From NCBI RefSeq assembly GCF_030056665.1, contig NZ_JASHIG010000028.1: a stretch of 64,000 nt of DNA; one strand, written 5' to 3'. The translations under genes were made by a program, and so were the position numbers. A model generated the notes under the pieces. It was not told where the DNA came from. It searched no databases and worked only from the letters and a program-made list of their open reading frames with translations. Positions 46,714 to 57,129 of this stretch are shown here, piece by piece. Each line of letters opens with the position of its first letter. Positions within the stretch are counted from its first letter, which is position 1. Source of the DNA: Flectobacillus roseus (lineage in GTDB: Bacteria > Bacteroidota > Bacteroidia > Cytophagales > Spirosomataceae).

Positions 46714-49700
46714 ATGAAAGTATTACAAAAATTGTCGCTAATAGCCCTGATGGGAATTGGATTGGGATGTTCGAGTAAAAGCGACACCGTGTTTGAGCTT
46801 ATGGATAGCAAGGATACGGGGATTGATTTTGTGAATAAAGTCGAAAACTCAAAAGACTTCAACATATTCAATTACCGCAATTTCTACAATGGCGGAGGTG
46901 TTGCCATTGGTGATATTAATAACGACGGTTTGCCCGATATTTTCTTGACTTCCAACATGGGCGCCAACAAATTATATCTCAACAAAGGCGACTGGAAATT
47001 TGAAGATATTTCTAAAAAAGCTGGCGTCGAAGAGATTGGTAAATGGAATACAGGTGTGGTTATGGTTGATATTAACCACGATGGTTTGTTGGATATTTAT
47101 GTTTGCAACGCAGGGATCAATAAGTTTACCCAAAAACAAAAAAATGCTCTTTTTATCAACAATGGTAACTCAACTTTTACCGAATCAGCTGCCAAATATG
47201 GCTTAGATGAAGGAGGTTATACTACTCATGCGGCATTTTTTGATTATGATTTAGATGGCGATTTGGATTGTTATATTCTCAACAACAGCTTTATCCCTGT
47301 CAATACGCTCAACTATGCCAACAACCGTGAATTACGTGCTGAAGATTGGCCAGTGAAGGATTTCTTGAAAGGCGGAGGCGACAAATTGATGCGCAACGAC
47401 AACGGCTTTTTCCATGACGTTTCCAAAGATGCGGGTATTTTCAGCTCTTTGATTGGTTTTGGATTGGGTGTAACCATTGGCGATGCCAACAACGATAACT
47501 ATCCAGATATCTACGTTTCTAATGATTTTTACGAAAAAGACTATCTCTATATCAACCAAAAAGATGGGACTTTCAAAGAAGAAATCGAGCAACGTATGAA
47601 GCATATCAGCCTTGCCTCAATGGGAGCAGACATGGCGGATATTAACAATGATGGTTATCAGGAAATTATTACAACAGATATGCTTCCACGAGATGAATAT
47701 CGTTTGAAGACTACTTCATCTTTCGATAATCATTATGTTTTTAAACTAAAAAAAGAACGTGGTTTTTATAACCAATTCCAGCAAAATAGCCTTCAGTTAA
47801 ATAACCAAGATGGTACTTTTTCGGAAATAGGAAATTACGCTGGCGTAGCCGCGAGTGACTGGAGTTGGGGTGCTTTGATGTTTGATGCTGATAACGACGG
47901 ATACAATGATATTTATGTTTGTAATGGTATTTACAACGACGTAATCGACCAAGATTTTATTGACTTTTTTGCCAATGAACTGGTGCAGGATATGCGTATG
48001 ACGGGTGTAAAACAGGATTTTAATAAAATCATTGAAAAAATGCCTTCAACGCCAATTCCTAACAACTTTTTCCATAACACTAAATCATTGAAGTTTGAGG
48101 AAAAGGCCAAAGATTTTGGTTTTGATGCACCGTCGTTCTCGAATGGTGCTATGTACGCCGATTTGGATAACGATGGAGATGAAGATTTGGTGGTAAACAA
48201 TGTGAATGCTCAGTGTTTTGTTTATCGTAATAACTCTGACAAACAGGCCGAAAAGCCTCATTTCTTAAAAGTAAAACTTCAAGGCGAAGGTCAAAATACC
48301 TATGCGGTAGGAGCCAAAGTTGATGTTTTTACAGGAAAAGAAACACAAACTCGTTCGCTGATTCCTTCTCGTGGATTTCAGTCGAGTGCGGAGTATGTTT
48401 TGAATTTTGGTTTAGGGAAAAATACCAAAATAGATTCTCTCATTATTACTTGGCCTGACCAACGTATTAGTATTTACAAAAATCCTAAAATTGATGCCTT
48501 GGTTTCGTACCAAATGAAGGATGGTAAAAAAATGTCTTATCCAAAGGCAAAGCTAGTAGATGGATATTTTCAATGGGTAAATCAGCCGTTTGAAAAACAC
48601 CAAGAAGATCCTTATGAGGATTTTTATCAAGAAAAAAACCTGCCTGCTATGCTTTCGAAAGAAGGTCCAAAGGCTGCTGTTGGCGATGTCAATGGCGATG
48701 GGTTAGAGGATATTTATATTGCAGGTGCCAAAGATCAAGCGGGTATGTTGTATTTGCAAACAGCGGTTGGTTTCAAATTATCCAAACAAGAATCATTTGA
48801 AAGAACAGCCTTTTTTGAAGATACTGCGGTGCTATTTTTCGATGCTGATAAAGATGGCGATTTGGATTTGTTTGTAGGTAGTGGAGGTAATGAGGTTTCG
48901 GAAGGGACAAATGACTTGTTGGATAGATTGTACCTAAACGACGGGAAAGGCAAATTTACTTATTCGTCGGGAGCTATTCCGATGAATACCTTGAACACTT
49001 CAGTGGTTTTGCCACTCGATTATGATGCCGATGGCGATATAGATTTGTTTGTCGGAAGTCGTAGTGTGCCAATGCAATACGGCTTGAATCCAAATAGCTT
49101 TATTTACCAAAATGATGGAAAAGGAGCTTTCAAAGATGTGACGGCTAGTGTTGCGCCACAGTTAAAAGAGCTCGGTATGGTGCGTGATGCCTCTTTGTCG
49201 GATGTTAACAAAGATGGTAAGAAGGATTTGGTCATCGTGGGCGACTGGATGGCACCTGTTACTTTGTTGGCTAAAGGCGCCAAATTCGAAAAAGCAGATA
49301 ATGGTCTGGAAGAATATACAGGCTTCTGGGGAGCAATCAAGGTATTGGATGTTGACGGCGATGGAGACAACGACATGGTATTGGGCAATATGGGCGAAAA
49401 CTTTACGCTACATACCCAGTTGGATGCACCACTGAAGATATGGGTAAAAGATTTTGATAAAAATGGAAGCATTGATAAAATCTTGACCAAGACGATTAAT
49501 GAAAAGGATTCTCCTGTTTTCTTAAAAAGAGAAATGGCAGAGCAATTCCCAGCCTTGAAAAAGCAGATTCTTCAACATGCTGAGTATGCTAAAAAGTCAT
49601 TGCAAGATTTGTTTCCGTCGGATGTGTTAGAAGGAAGTTTGACCAAAACGGTGGGGTACTGCAAATCTATCGTGGCGATCAACGACGGTAAGGGTAAATT

Positions 49701-50028
49701 TACAGTGGTAGCCCTACCTGAAGTGGCACAATTATCATGTATCAATGCCATCGAACAAGCTGACGTAAACCACGACGGCAAACCAGATTTGATTATTGGG
49801 GGCAATTATACGGGCTTTATTCCGCAGTTGGCGATGATTGATGCAAGTCGTGGAAATGTTTTGATTAATAAAGGAAAAGGACAGTTTGAAGTACTTACCA
49901 ATCAAGAAAGTGGTTTTGTATTGAATGGTGAAATCAAGCAAATTTTGCCTGTTAAAGTAAAAACCCAAACCGAATATTTGGCACTCATTAATAACGAAGT
50001 ACCAAGGTTATTTGCGCTCAAAAAATAG
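46714..50028 (+). CDS. VCBS/FG-GAP - ASPIC/UnbV - VCBS lipoprotein, paralogue B
   Basis: The 1,104-residue lipoprotein has its cysteine at residue 19 (GIGLGCSSKSD). Seven loops from DINNDGLPDIFL to DLDNDGDEDLVV are followed by ASPIC/UnbV (about 530-590: YAVGAKVDVF, SRGFQSSAEYVLNFGLG, ITWPDQ). Seven further loops run from DVNGDGLEDIYI to DVNHDGKPDLII. The conserved insertion REMAEQFPALKKQILQHAEYA precedes the last loop. It starts 75 bp after the GH97 gene with no terminator between them, so the two may be co-transcribed. It is closer to D than to C in the first half (ICSNDFYEKDYLY-type segment, GFGLGVTIGD). A terminator follows. Confidence 0.85.
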   Translation: MKVLQKLSLIALMGIGLGCSSKSDTVFELMDSKDTGIDFVNKVENSKDFNIFNYRNFYNGGGVAIGDINNDGLPDIFLTSNMGANKLYLNKGDWKFEDISKKAGVEEIGKWNTGVVMVDINHDGLLDIYVCNAGINKFTQKQKNALFINNGNSTFTESAAKYGLDEGGYTTHAAFFDYDLDGDLDCYILNNSFIPVNTLNYANNRELRAEDWPVKDFLKGGGDKLMRNDNGFFHDVSKDAGIFSSLIGFGLGVTIGDANNDNYPDIYVSNDFYEKDYLYINQKDGTFKEEIEQRMKHISLASMGADMADINNDGYQEIITTDMLPRDEYRLKTTSSFDNHYVFKLKKERGFYNQFQQNSLQLNNQDGTFSEIGNYAGVAASDWSWGALMFDADNDGYNDIYVCNGIYNDVIDQDFIDFFANELVQDMRMTGVKQDFNKIIEKMPSTPIPNNFFHNTKSLKFEEKAKDFGFDAPSFSNGAMYADLDNDGDEDLVVNNVNAQCFVYRNNSDKQAEKPHFLKVKLQGEGQNTYAVGAKVDVFTGKETQTRSLIPSRGFQSSAEYVLNFGLGKNTKIDSLIITWPDQRISIYKNPKIDALVSYQMKDGKKMSYPKAKLVDGYFQWVNQPFEKHQEDPYEDFYQEKNLPAMLSKEGPKAAVGDVNGDGLEDIYIAGAKDQAGMLYLQTAVGFKLSKQESFERTAFFEDTAVLFFDADKDGDLDLFVGSGGNEVSEGTNDLLDRLYLNDGKGKFTYSSGAIPMNTLNTSVVLPLDYDADGDIDLFVGSRSVPMQYGLNPNSFIYQNDGKGAFKDVTASVAPQLKELGMVRDASLSDVNKDGKKDLVIVGDWMAPVTLLAKGAKFEKADNGLEEYTGFWGAIKVLDVDGDGDNDMVLGNMGENFTLHTQLDAPLKIWVKDFDKNGSIDKILTKTINEKDSPVFLKREMAEQFPALKKQILQHAEYAKKSLQDLFPSDVLEGSLTKTVGYCKSIVAINDGKGKFTVVALPEVAQLSCINAIEQADVNHDGKPDLIIGGNYTGFIPQLAMIDASRGNVLINKGKGQFEVLTNQESGFVLNGEIKQILPVKVKTQTEYLALINNEVPRLFALKK

Positions 50029-50034
50029 TTTTGT

Positions 50035-50074
50035 TTCCCCTTATGTTGGTAAAACCTTCATAAGGGGAATTTTT
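50035..50074 (+). terminator. terminator after VCBS paralogue B
   Basis: TTCCCCTTATG pairs with CATAAGGGGAA across a 13-nt loop and is followed by TTTTT, 7 nt after the stop. Confidence 0.85.
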
Positions 50075-50102
50075 CGATATACACATCATTCAAGCTGATT
50101 CG

Positions 50103-53100
50103 ATGAAAAGATTTTCATTTCTTATATACCTCACTGTTGCCCTATTCCTTCTTTTTACGCAAAGCTGTCAGAAGAAAACGCCACCTGCCTTTGAGTTGTT
50201 AGATGGCGAAACTACAGGTATTGATTTTTCAAACGACCTCAATCCAACCAAAGATTTTAATATTTTCCGTTATATGTATTTCTACAATGGTGGAGGTATT
50301 GGCGCTGGAGATTTAAACAATGATGGTTGGGTAGATTTGGTGTTTACTGCCAACATGAGCGACAACAAAATTTTCTTGAATAAGGGTAATATGAAGTTTG
50401 AAAATGTTACAGAAAAATCAAACTTCAAAGGCGGTAAAGGTTGGTCAAATGGCGTATCGATTGTCGACATAAATCAGGATGGCTTATTGGATATTTATGT
50501 CAATCAAGTTGGTGATTTTGAGGTGTTAAAAGGGCATAATTTATTATTTGTTTGCCAGAAAATAGGCGCTGATGGTGTACCTGTGTATGAGGAACAATCT
50601 CAAAAATATGGACTTGATTTGATTGGATTTGGTACACAAGCTGCCTTTTTTGATTATGATTTAGACGGTGATTTGGATATGTTCCAGCTCAATCACTCGG
50701 TGCATCAAAACGGAACTTTCGGTTCAAGAGATAATTTTAAGGGAACCATTCATCCTTTGGCTGGCGATAGATTTTACGTAAATAATAATGGCAAATTTGA
50801 AGAAATAACCCAGCAGGCAGGTATTGCTGCCGATGCTTTGGGCTATGGATTAGGGATCGGTTTGGGCGATTTCAATTTTGATGGATACCCAGATATGTAT
50901 ATTGGCAATGATTTCCATGAAAATGATTATTTGTACATCAATCAAAAAAATGGAAGTTTTGCTGATCAACTCACAAGTCAAATTGGTCATACCAGTCAGT
51001 TTTCGATGGGAGTCGATGTTGCCGATTTGAATAATGATTTTTTGGATGATATTGTGTCTATGGATATGCTTCCTTATGACCGTGAAATCCTCAAACGTTC
51101 GGAAGGAGAAGATTCCTATTCTACCTTTTTCTACAAAATTCAAGCAGGTTATGGGTATCAGTTTTCACGCAATAACTTACAGCTCAACCGCGGTGATAAT
51201 ACCTTTAGCGAAATAGGTTTATATGCCAATATGTTTGCTACAGACTGGTCGTGGTCGCCATTGATTTTTGATTTTGATAATGACGGTCGAAAAGATTTGT
51301 TTGTATCCAACGGTATTCCGAAACGAGTAAATGATATGGATTATATCAATTTTATTTCTTCGGAAGAAGTACAAAATAAGCTCGACCAAAAGCAAATGGA
51401 TGAAAAGGATATTTCTTTGGATGGAAAACTTCCTGAAATCAAAATTCCGAATCAGTTCTTTAAGAATAATCCTAATTTAGCCTTTGAGGAAATCGCTTCG
51501 CAAATCGCCAATAATCAAAATTCCTATTCCAATGGCGCTATTTATGCCGATTTGGACAATGATGGCGATTTGGATATTGTGACCAATAATATCAATGAAA
51601 AAGCTTACGTCTACAAGAACTTAGCGGATGCTTACGCACCAGGTCAAGGACATACAAGATTGTATTTAAAAGGCAAAGCCCAAAATCTTAATGCAATAGG
51701 AGCGAAGGTGTTGATTTTTAAGAAAAATGAAACCCTTTATTTTGAAAAATTTCCTGTTAGAGCCTTTCAAGCAAGTATGGAGATTCCGCTGGTGATGGGA
51801 TTGGGTAATCGTGCCGAGGTGGATTCTGCGTATTTGATTTGGCCAGACCGAACTTTTCAGAAAATAAGAAAAGAAGACTTGAAAGATTCTTTAACGATTT
51901 CTTACAAGGCTAATCTTCCTGTATTTGATTTTGAAGGTTTCAAAAATAAATATCGTCCGAAAACATATTTCAAAGACGTTTCAGAAATTCTCGGAGTAAC
52001 AGTAAAACATGAAGAAAATCTTTTCCATGAGTTTGAAAGAGAAGCGTTAATTCCTCATAAAATGTCCTCGGAAGGGCCAGCTCTAGCGGTTGCCGATATC
52101 AATCATGATGGTTTGGAAGATTTCTTTATTGGTTCATCGCAAACCAGTTTGGCAAAAGTCTACCTTCAGCAAAGTAATGGGAAGTTTAAAGAAATAGCCC
52201 AACCCGATTTGCAAAAAGACCTGAATTATGAGGAGGTAGATGCGCAATGGGTAGACATCAATGGCGATTCACATTTAGATTTACTAGTGGCAGAAGGTGG
52301 AAATCAATACGCCATTGGCTCCGAATATATCCAGCCTCGTTTATATCTCAATGATGGCAAAGGTATTCTGAAAGCACAGCAAGGTGCTTTTCCAGCAGTT
52401 ACAATGACCGAAGCCTGCATCAAAGCCCAAGATATTGACGGTGATGGTCGTCCTGAAGTTTTTGTGGGTGGGCGCTCGGTTCCTTTTGCGTATGGTAAAA
52501 TTCCTCCTTCGTATTTGTTCAAATACAATGGAAAACAGTTTGTAGATATTACCGCTAAAATAGCTCCAGAATTATCCGAAGTAGGTTTGGTTAAAAATGC
52601 TGAAAGTGTAGATTTAGATAAAGACGGCGATACAGATTTACTATTGTCATTGGAATGGGATGGACTTTGTCTATTCGAAAATCAAAAAGGAAAGTTGGTG
52701 AAAAAATTGCTGACGCAAGAAAAAGGCTGGTGGAATTTTACCTACACTACAGACATAGATGCTGATGGCGATTTGGATATTGTAGCAGGAAACTTGGGAT
52801 TAAATAGCCGACTCAAAGCCACTCCAGAGCAACCTGTGCATTTGTATGTCAATGATTTTGATAAAAATGGCTCAACAGATGGCTTATTGACCTATTATCT
52901 TGGCGGACAAGAAATTCTTTTTGCCAATAAAAGCGAAACACAAAAACAGTTTCCATTTATGAAAAAGAAATTTTTGCTTGCCAAGGATTTTGCCAAAGCC
53001 GAAGTCAAAGATTTGGTGGGAAGTAACGAATTGGAAGCTGCCAAAACCTTAGAGGCCAACTATTTTTCAAATGCCGTTTTTATCAATGATGGTAAAGGAA

Positions 53101-53420
53101 ACTTTACTGTAAATGCCTTGCCATATCAGGCGCAATTTGCCCCATACTTTGCGGCACAAGCCATCAATGCCAATGGCGATAATCTGCCTGATTTTCTCCT
53201 GATGGGTAATTTTTATGATTGTAATGTTCAAATGGGACGCTACGATGCCGATTATGGAACCTTGTTGGTCAACAAAGGAAAAGGTGATTTTGAGGTGAAG
53301 CCTTTAGGAATTTCTATCAAAGGACAAGTCAAACGATTGAAAGCAATCAAAATACAAGGAAAGACCTATATTTTGGTCGTAAGAAACAATGATACACTGA
53401 TGGTGTTGTCGCAAGTCTAA
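50103..53420 (+). CDS. VCBS/FG-GAP - ASPIC/UnbV - VCBS lipoprotein, paralogue C
   Basis: A 1,105-residue lipoprotein with cysteine at residue 22 (LLFTQSCQKK). Seven loops from DLNNDGWVDLVF to DLDNDGDLDIVT are followed by ASPIC/UnbV (about 530-595: NAIGAKVLIF, VRAFQASMEIPLVMGLG, LIWPDR). Seven further loops run from DINHDGLEDFFI to NANGDNLPDFLL; the last has Asn for the first Asp. The insertion SETQKQFPFMKKKFLLAKDFA replaces the EMAEQ form seen in A and B. It starts 75 bp after paralogue B, but a strong terminator lies between, so it needs its own promoter or read-through. A terminator also follows it. Confidence 0.85.
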   Translation: MKRFSFLIYLTVALFLLFTQSCQKKTPPAFELLDGETTGIDFSNDLNPTKDFNIFRYMYFYNGGGIGAGDLNNDGWVDLVFTANMSDNKIFLNKGNMKFENVTEKSNFKGGKGWSNGVSIVDINQDGLLDIYVNQVGDFEVLKGHNLLFVCQKIGADGVPVYEEQSQKYGLDLIGFGTQAAFFDYDLDGDLDMFQLNHSVHQNGTFGSRDNFKGTIHPLAGDRFYVNNNGKFEEITQQAGIAADALGYGLGIGLGDFNFDGYPDMYIGNDFHENDYLYINQKNGSFADQLTSQIGHTSQFSMGVDVADLNNDFLDDIVSMDMLPYDREILKRSEGEDSYSTFFYKIQAGYGYQFSRNNLQLNRGDNTFSEIGLYANMFATDWSWSPLIFDFDNDGRKDLFVSNGIPKRVNDMDYINFISSEEVQNKLDQKQMDEKDISLDGKLPEIKIPNQFFKNNPNLAFEEIASQIANNQNSYSNGAIYADLDNDGDLDIVTNNINEKAYVYKNLADAYAPGQGHTRLYLKGKAQNLNAIGAKVLIFKKNETLYFEKFPVRAFQASMEIPLVMGLGNRAEVDSAYLIWPDRTFQKIRKEDLKDSLTISYKANLPVFDFEGFKNKYRPKTYFKDVSEILGVTVKHEENLFHEFEREALIPHKMSSEGPALAVADINHDGLEDFFIGSSQTSLAKVYLQQSNGKFKEIAQPDLQKDLNYEEVDAQWVDINGDSHLDLLVAEGGNQYAIGSEYIQPRLYLNDGKGILKAQQGAFPAVTMTEACIKAQDIDGDGRPEVFVGGRSVPFAYGKIPPSYLFKYNGKQFVDITAKIAPELSEVGLVKNAESVDLDKDGDTDLLLSLEWDGLCLFENQKGKLVKKLLTQEKGWWNFTYTTDIDADGDLDIVAGNLGLNSRLKATPEQPVHLYVNDFDKNGSTDGLLTYYLGGQEILFANKSETQKQFPFMKKKFLLAKDFAKAEVKDLVGSNELEAAKTLEANYFSNAVFINDGKGNFTVNALPYQAQFAPYFAAQAINANGDNLPDFLLMGNFYDCNVQMGRYDADYGTLLVNKGKGDFEVKPLGISIKGQVKRLKAIKIQGKTYILVVRNNDTLMVLSQV

Positions 53421-53449
53421 TACTTTTTCCGAATGGTCGAATAAATGCT

Positions 53450-53500
53450 AAAATACAAACCTCACTATGCGTAAAAGCGTGGTGAGGTTTGTATTTTTGT
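53450..53500 (+). terminator. terminator after VCBS paralogue C
   Basis: A 16-bp stem AAAATACAAACCTCAC / GTGAGGTTTGTATTTT (53450-53465 with 53482-53497) is followed by TTG and a T-rich stretch. Confidence 0.85.
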
Positions 53501-53658
53501 AAGGAAAAGTTGTAGATAGAGGGAATAGGGGCAAAGGTTTATTGGCACAAAGTGAGAACAGTCCTTTCAGCATAAGTTTATCCCTTTTTTCAAACATACC
53601 CATACAAAAAAAGATCTTAGAAAATGCCTAAAGCTTTGGCTCATAGCATTCTGTTTAT

Positions 53659-56600
53659 ATGAAAAAAATAGTTGGATTACTAGTATCAATTTTGTGTTTC
53701 TGGAGTTGTTCTACATCGCCCAAGGATACGCTTTTTGAAGAGCTATCTGCTAGCCACACTGGTGTAGATTTTACCAATCATATCCTCGATCGACCAGATT
53801 TTAACATTTTTAACTACCGCAATTTTTATAATGGCGGTGGTGTGGCTCTTGGTGACCTCAACAATGATGGTTTGCCTGATCTTTTTTTGACTTCTAATTT
53901 TGAACAAAATCGTTTGTATCTCAACAAAGGCAATTTGCAGTTTGAGGATATTACCGAAAAAGCAGGAATTTCTGGGAAAAAGTTTTGGAGTACAGGCGTA
54001 ACCATGGCAGATGTCAATGGCGATGGTTTGCTGGATATTTATGTTTGTAATTCAGGAAATAAAGATAACCGTGGAAATCAGCTCTACATAAATCAAGGAA
54101 TAAAAGCTGGAATGCCGTCTTTCAAAGAACAAGCTCAAGAGTATGGCTTGACCAATGGTGGTTTTACGACTCATGCCGCATTTTTTGATTATGACCGCGA
54201 TGGCGACCTTGATATGTATTGTCTCAACAACAGCTTTACGCCAATGGATAGACTGGGATATGCCAATCTCAGAGCAAAAAGAGATGCCTTAGGAGGAGAT
54301 AAACTCTATCGTAATGATAATAACCACTTTGTGGATGTCAGCGAACAGGTAGGTATTTATGGTAGTTTGATTGGTTTCGGATTGGGAGTAACCATCGGTG
54401 ATGTTAACAACGACAATTGGCCTGATATTTATGTTTCTAATGATTTTTATGAAAGAGATTACCTCTATATCAACCAGCGAAATGGTACTTTCAAGGAGGC
54501 TATTGAAGAACAAATAGGTCATACACCTTTATCCTCAATGGGATCTGATATTGCCGATTTGAATAACGACGGTTGGCAGGATATTATCGTAACCGAAATG
54601 TTCCCCGAAAGTGAGGAGCGTGTCAAGCGTACTGCCACGTATGAGAGTTATGATTTCTTCCAATTCAAGCTCAAGCAGGACTACTATTACCAATATATGC
54701 GCAATATGGTGCATATCAACAATGGCGATGGGACTTTTTCGGAAATGGGTCAGCAATTGGGATTGCACGCCACCGACTGGAGTTGGGGAGGTTTGATGTT
54801 CGATATGGATAACGATGGTTTGAAAGACTTTTTTGTGGCAACAGGTATCATGAAAGATCTCACCGACCAAGATTATATTGCCTTCTTGGGCGACGAAAAT
54901 ACCATGCAACAAATGTTGAATGGGAAGAAATTTGATTATCATGAGTTTGTCGATAAAATGACCTCTACGCCAGTGCCCAATTATGCTTTCAAAAATTTGG
55001 GGAATTTTAAATTCGAAAATCATGCAGCAGATTTTGGACTTGAAGGACCAGGGTTTTCGAATGGCGCTGCTTATGCTGATTTAGACAACGATGGCGATTT
55101 AGATTTAGTGGTAAATAACAATGACTCTCCAGTTTCGATTTATAAAAATAAAACCAACGAAAAACTTCAAGCAAATTATCTGAAAGTTCGTTTGAAAGGA
55201 TATGAGAAAAATGCTTTTGGAGTGGGAGCAAAGGTTTGTATTTTCCAGAAAGGAGAACAGCAGGTTTTACAACAATTACCCAATCGAGGCTTTCAGTCGT
55301 CGATGGATTTGTCTTTAAATTTTGGTTTAGGAAAAAGCACAAAAATTGATTCCTTGGTAATTGTATGGAGCGACGATGCCAAGCAGACCTTGCGGAACAT
55401 CAAAGCCAATCAAACACTTACGCTAGACCACGCCCAAGCCCAAGAGAAATTTGTGTATAAAGCACCAAGCAATCCTAAACCATTGTTAGTAAACCGTACC
55501 GAACAGTCAGGTTGGAAATATACCCATGTCGAAAATGACTTTGTAGATTATAACCGTGATGGTTTACTCAAACAAAAATACTCTACCCAAGGGCCAGCCT
55601 TAGCAGTAGGCGATGTTAATGGCGATGGTATCGAAGATGTGTTTATTGGAGGCTCGGCTACGCAACCGAAACAAATATATCTGCAAACAGCTTCGGGACG
55701 GTTATCCTTGAAAAACATGCCTTCATTTGAGCCTTACAAGGGTTTTGAGGTGGTAGATGCCCTGTTTTTTGATGCCGATGGTGATAAAGATTTGGACTTA
55801 TATTGGGTTACGGGAAGTAACGAGTTTTTACCTAACGACCCACAATTGGCGGATTGTCTTTTCTTGAACGATGGGAAAGGAAATTTTACTTATAGTCCAA
55901 CTCTCCCAACTAATCGTACCAGTGGGGCTTGTGTCAAAGCCTTAGATTATGATTTAGATGGTGATTTAGACCTATTTGTAGGTACACGTATGACTCCCGC
56001 ACGCTATGGGCAGAATCCCAATAGCTTTATCTTACAAAATGATGGTAAAGGGAATTTCAAAGATGTTTCAAGCCAGCTTCTAGGTACTAACCAAGCTTTA
56101 GGAATGATTACCGATGTGACTATTCAGGATTTGAATGGCGACCGTTATCCTGAAATTATTGCGGTGGGCGACTGGATGCCTGTGGTTATTTTACAAAATA
56201 ATAAAGGTAAAAACTTTACAAAAACAGATCTCGGAAATCAGGCATTGAACGGCTGGTGGAATGCTATCCAAGCTGCAGATTTGGATAATGATGGCGATTT
56301 AGATTTTGTGTTGGGTAATTTAGGCAATAATCATCACTTCAAGGTGTCTGCCACCGAACCAGCAGAATTATATGTAAATGATTTTGATAAAAATGGTTCT
56401 TATGAGCAAATTATGACCTGCTATCGACAAGGAAAGCCTTGGCCGATGGTCTTAAAAGCTGATTTGCAGAAGCAGTTACCAGAAATAAAACAAAAGTTTT
56501 TGAAGTTCTCAGACTATGCCTCGGCTCAAATGGAAGACCTTTTTGAAGATAGTCAGTTGGAATCTGCCACGGTGCAAAAGGTCAATAATAGCGAGTCTGG

Positions 56601-56961
56601 TGTTTTATGGAATTTGGGTAAAGGACAATTTAAGTTTACGCCATTTCCTATGATGGCGCAAACCTCGCCTATTACCAGTATTCAGTGTATTGACCTGAAT
56701 AAAGATGGCGTCTTAGAAATTATCATGAATGGCAACTTCTTTGATGTTTTACCAGAAATCGGCAGATTTGATGCCAACTACGGCGTAATTCTTCAAAATG
56801 ATGGGAAAGGTAATTTTAGAAAAATGACCTCTTTAGAAACAGGATTTTTAGTAAAAGGACAAGTCCGCAAAACAAGAATTCTCAATAAAGCAAATGGCAA
56901 AAAAGCCCTACTCATCGCCAAAAATAATGATGTAGCAGAGGTTTGGGATATAGTGAAGTAG
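53659..56961 (+). CDS. VCBS/FG-GAP - ASPIC/UnbV - VCBS lipoprotein, paralogue D
   Basis: A 1,100-residue lipoprotein with cysteine at residue 17 (LCFWSCSTSP). Seven loops from DLNNDGLPDLFL to DLDNDGDLDLVV are followed by ASPIC/UnbV (about 518-580: FGVGAKVCIF, NRGFQSSMDLSLNFGLG, IVWSDD). Seven further loops run from DVNGDGIEDVFI to DLNKDGVLEIIM. The insertion LKADLQKQLPEIKQKFLKFSDYA precedes the last loop. It is separated from C by a 238-bp gap with a terminator, so it is a separate transcription unit. The gap to the convergent porT gene contains the palindromic repeat. Confidence 0.85.
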   Translation: MKKIVGLLVSILCFWSCSTSPKDTLFEELSASHTGVDFTNHILDRPDFNIFNYRNFYNGGGVALGDLNNDGLPDLFLTSNFEQNRLYLNKGNLQFEDITEKAGISGKKFWSTGVTMADVNGDGLLDIYVCNSGNKDNRGNQLYINQGIKAGMPSFKEQAQEYGLTNGGFTTHAAFFDYDRDGDLDMYCLNNSFTPMDRLGYANLRAKRDALGGDKLYRNDNNHFVDVSEQVGIYGSLIGFGLGVTIGDVNNDNWPDIYVSNDFYERDYLYINQRNGTFKEAIEEQIGHTPLSSMGSDIADLNNDGWQDIIVTEMFPESEERVKRTATYESYDFFQFKLKQDYYYQYMRNMVHINNGDGTFSEMGQQLGLHATDWSWGGLMFDMDNDGLKDFFVATGIMKDLTDQDYIAFLGDENTMQQMLNGKKFDYHEFVDKMTSTPVPNYAFKNLGNFKFENHAADFGLEGPGFSNGAAYADLDNDGDLDLVVNNNDSPVSIYKNKTNEKLQANYLKVRLKGYEKNAFGVGAKVCIFQKGEQQVLQQLPNRGFQSSMDLSLNFGLGKSTKIDSLVIVWSDDAKQTLRNIKANQTLTLDHAQAQEKFVYKAPSNPKPLLVNRTEQSGWKYTHVENDFVDYNRDGLLKQKYSTQGPALAVGDVNGDGIEDVFIGGSATQPKQIYLQTASGRLSLKNMPSFEPYKGFEVVDALFFDADGDKDLDLYWVTGSNEFLPNDPQLADCLFLNDGKGNFTYSPTLPTNRTSGACVKALDYDLDGDLDLFVGTRMTPARYGQNPNSFILQNDGKGNFKDVSSQLLGTNQALGMITDVTIQDLNGDRYPEIIAVGDWMPVVILQNNKGKNFTKTDLGNQALNGWWNAIQAADLDNDGDLDFVLGNLGNNHHFKVSATEPAELYVNDFDKNGSYEQIMTCYRQGKPWPMVLKADLQKQLPEIKQKFLKFSDYASAQMEDLFEDSQLESATVQKVNNSESGVLWNLGKGQFKFTPFPMMAQTSPITSIQCIDLNKDGVLEIIMNGNFFDVLPEIGRFDANYGVILQNDGKGNFRKMTSLETGFLVKGQVRKTRILNKANGKKALLIAKNNDVAEVWDIVK

Positions 56962-57129
56962 TATGAGTTGTGAGTTTTGAATGATAACTTTTGAGTTGTC
57001 CTTGCCTAAAATAGGTTGCTTTTTAGATTTAGCGTATTGCTTAAAAAAGCTCCTACAGAGCTGAGGTAAATGCTTGAAACGTTCCTTCCAATTTTCCTAA
57101 TAAACCGAAGGATTTCAAACTATTGCAGA

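Noticed and set aside
46714..56961. Recent tandem duplication of VCBS genes B, C and D
   Set aside because: The proteins share architecture but differ widely in sequence, and the gaps are unrelated. This is old paralogy, not a recent duplication or assembly artefact.
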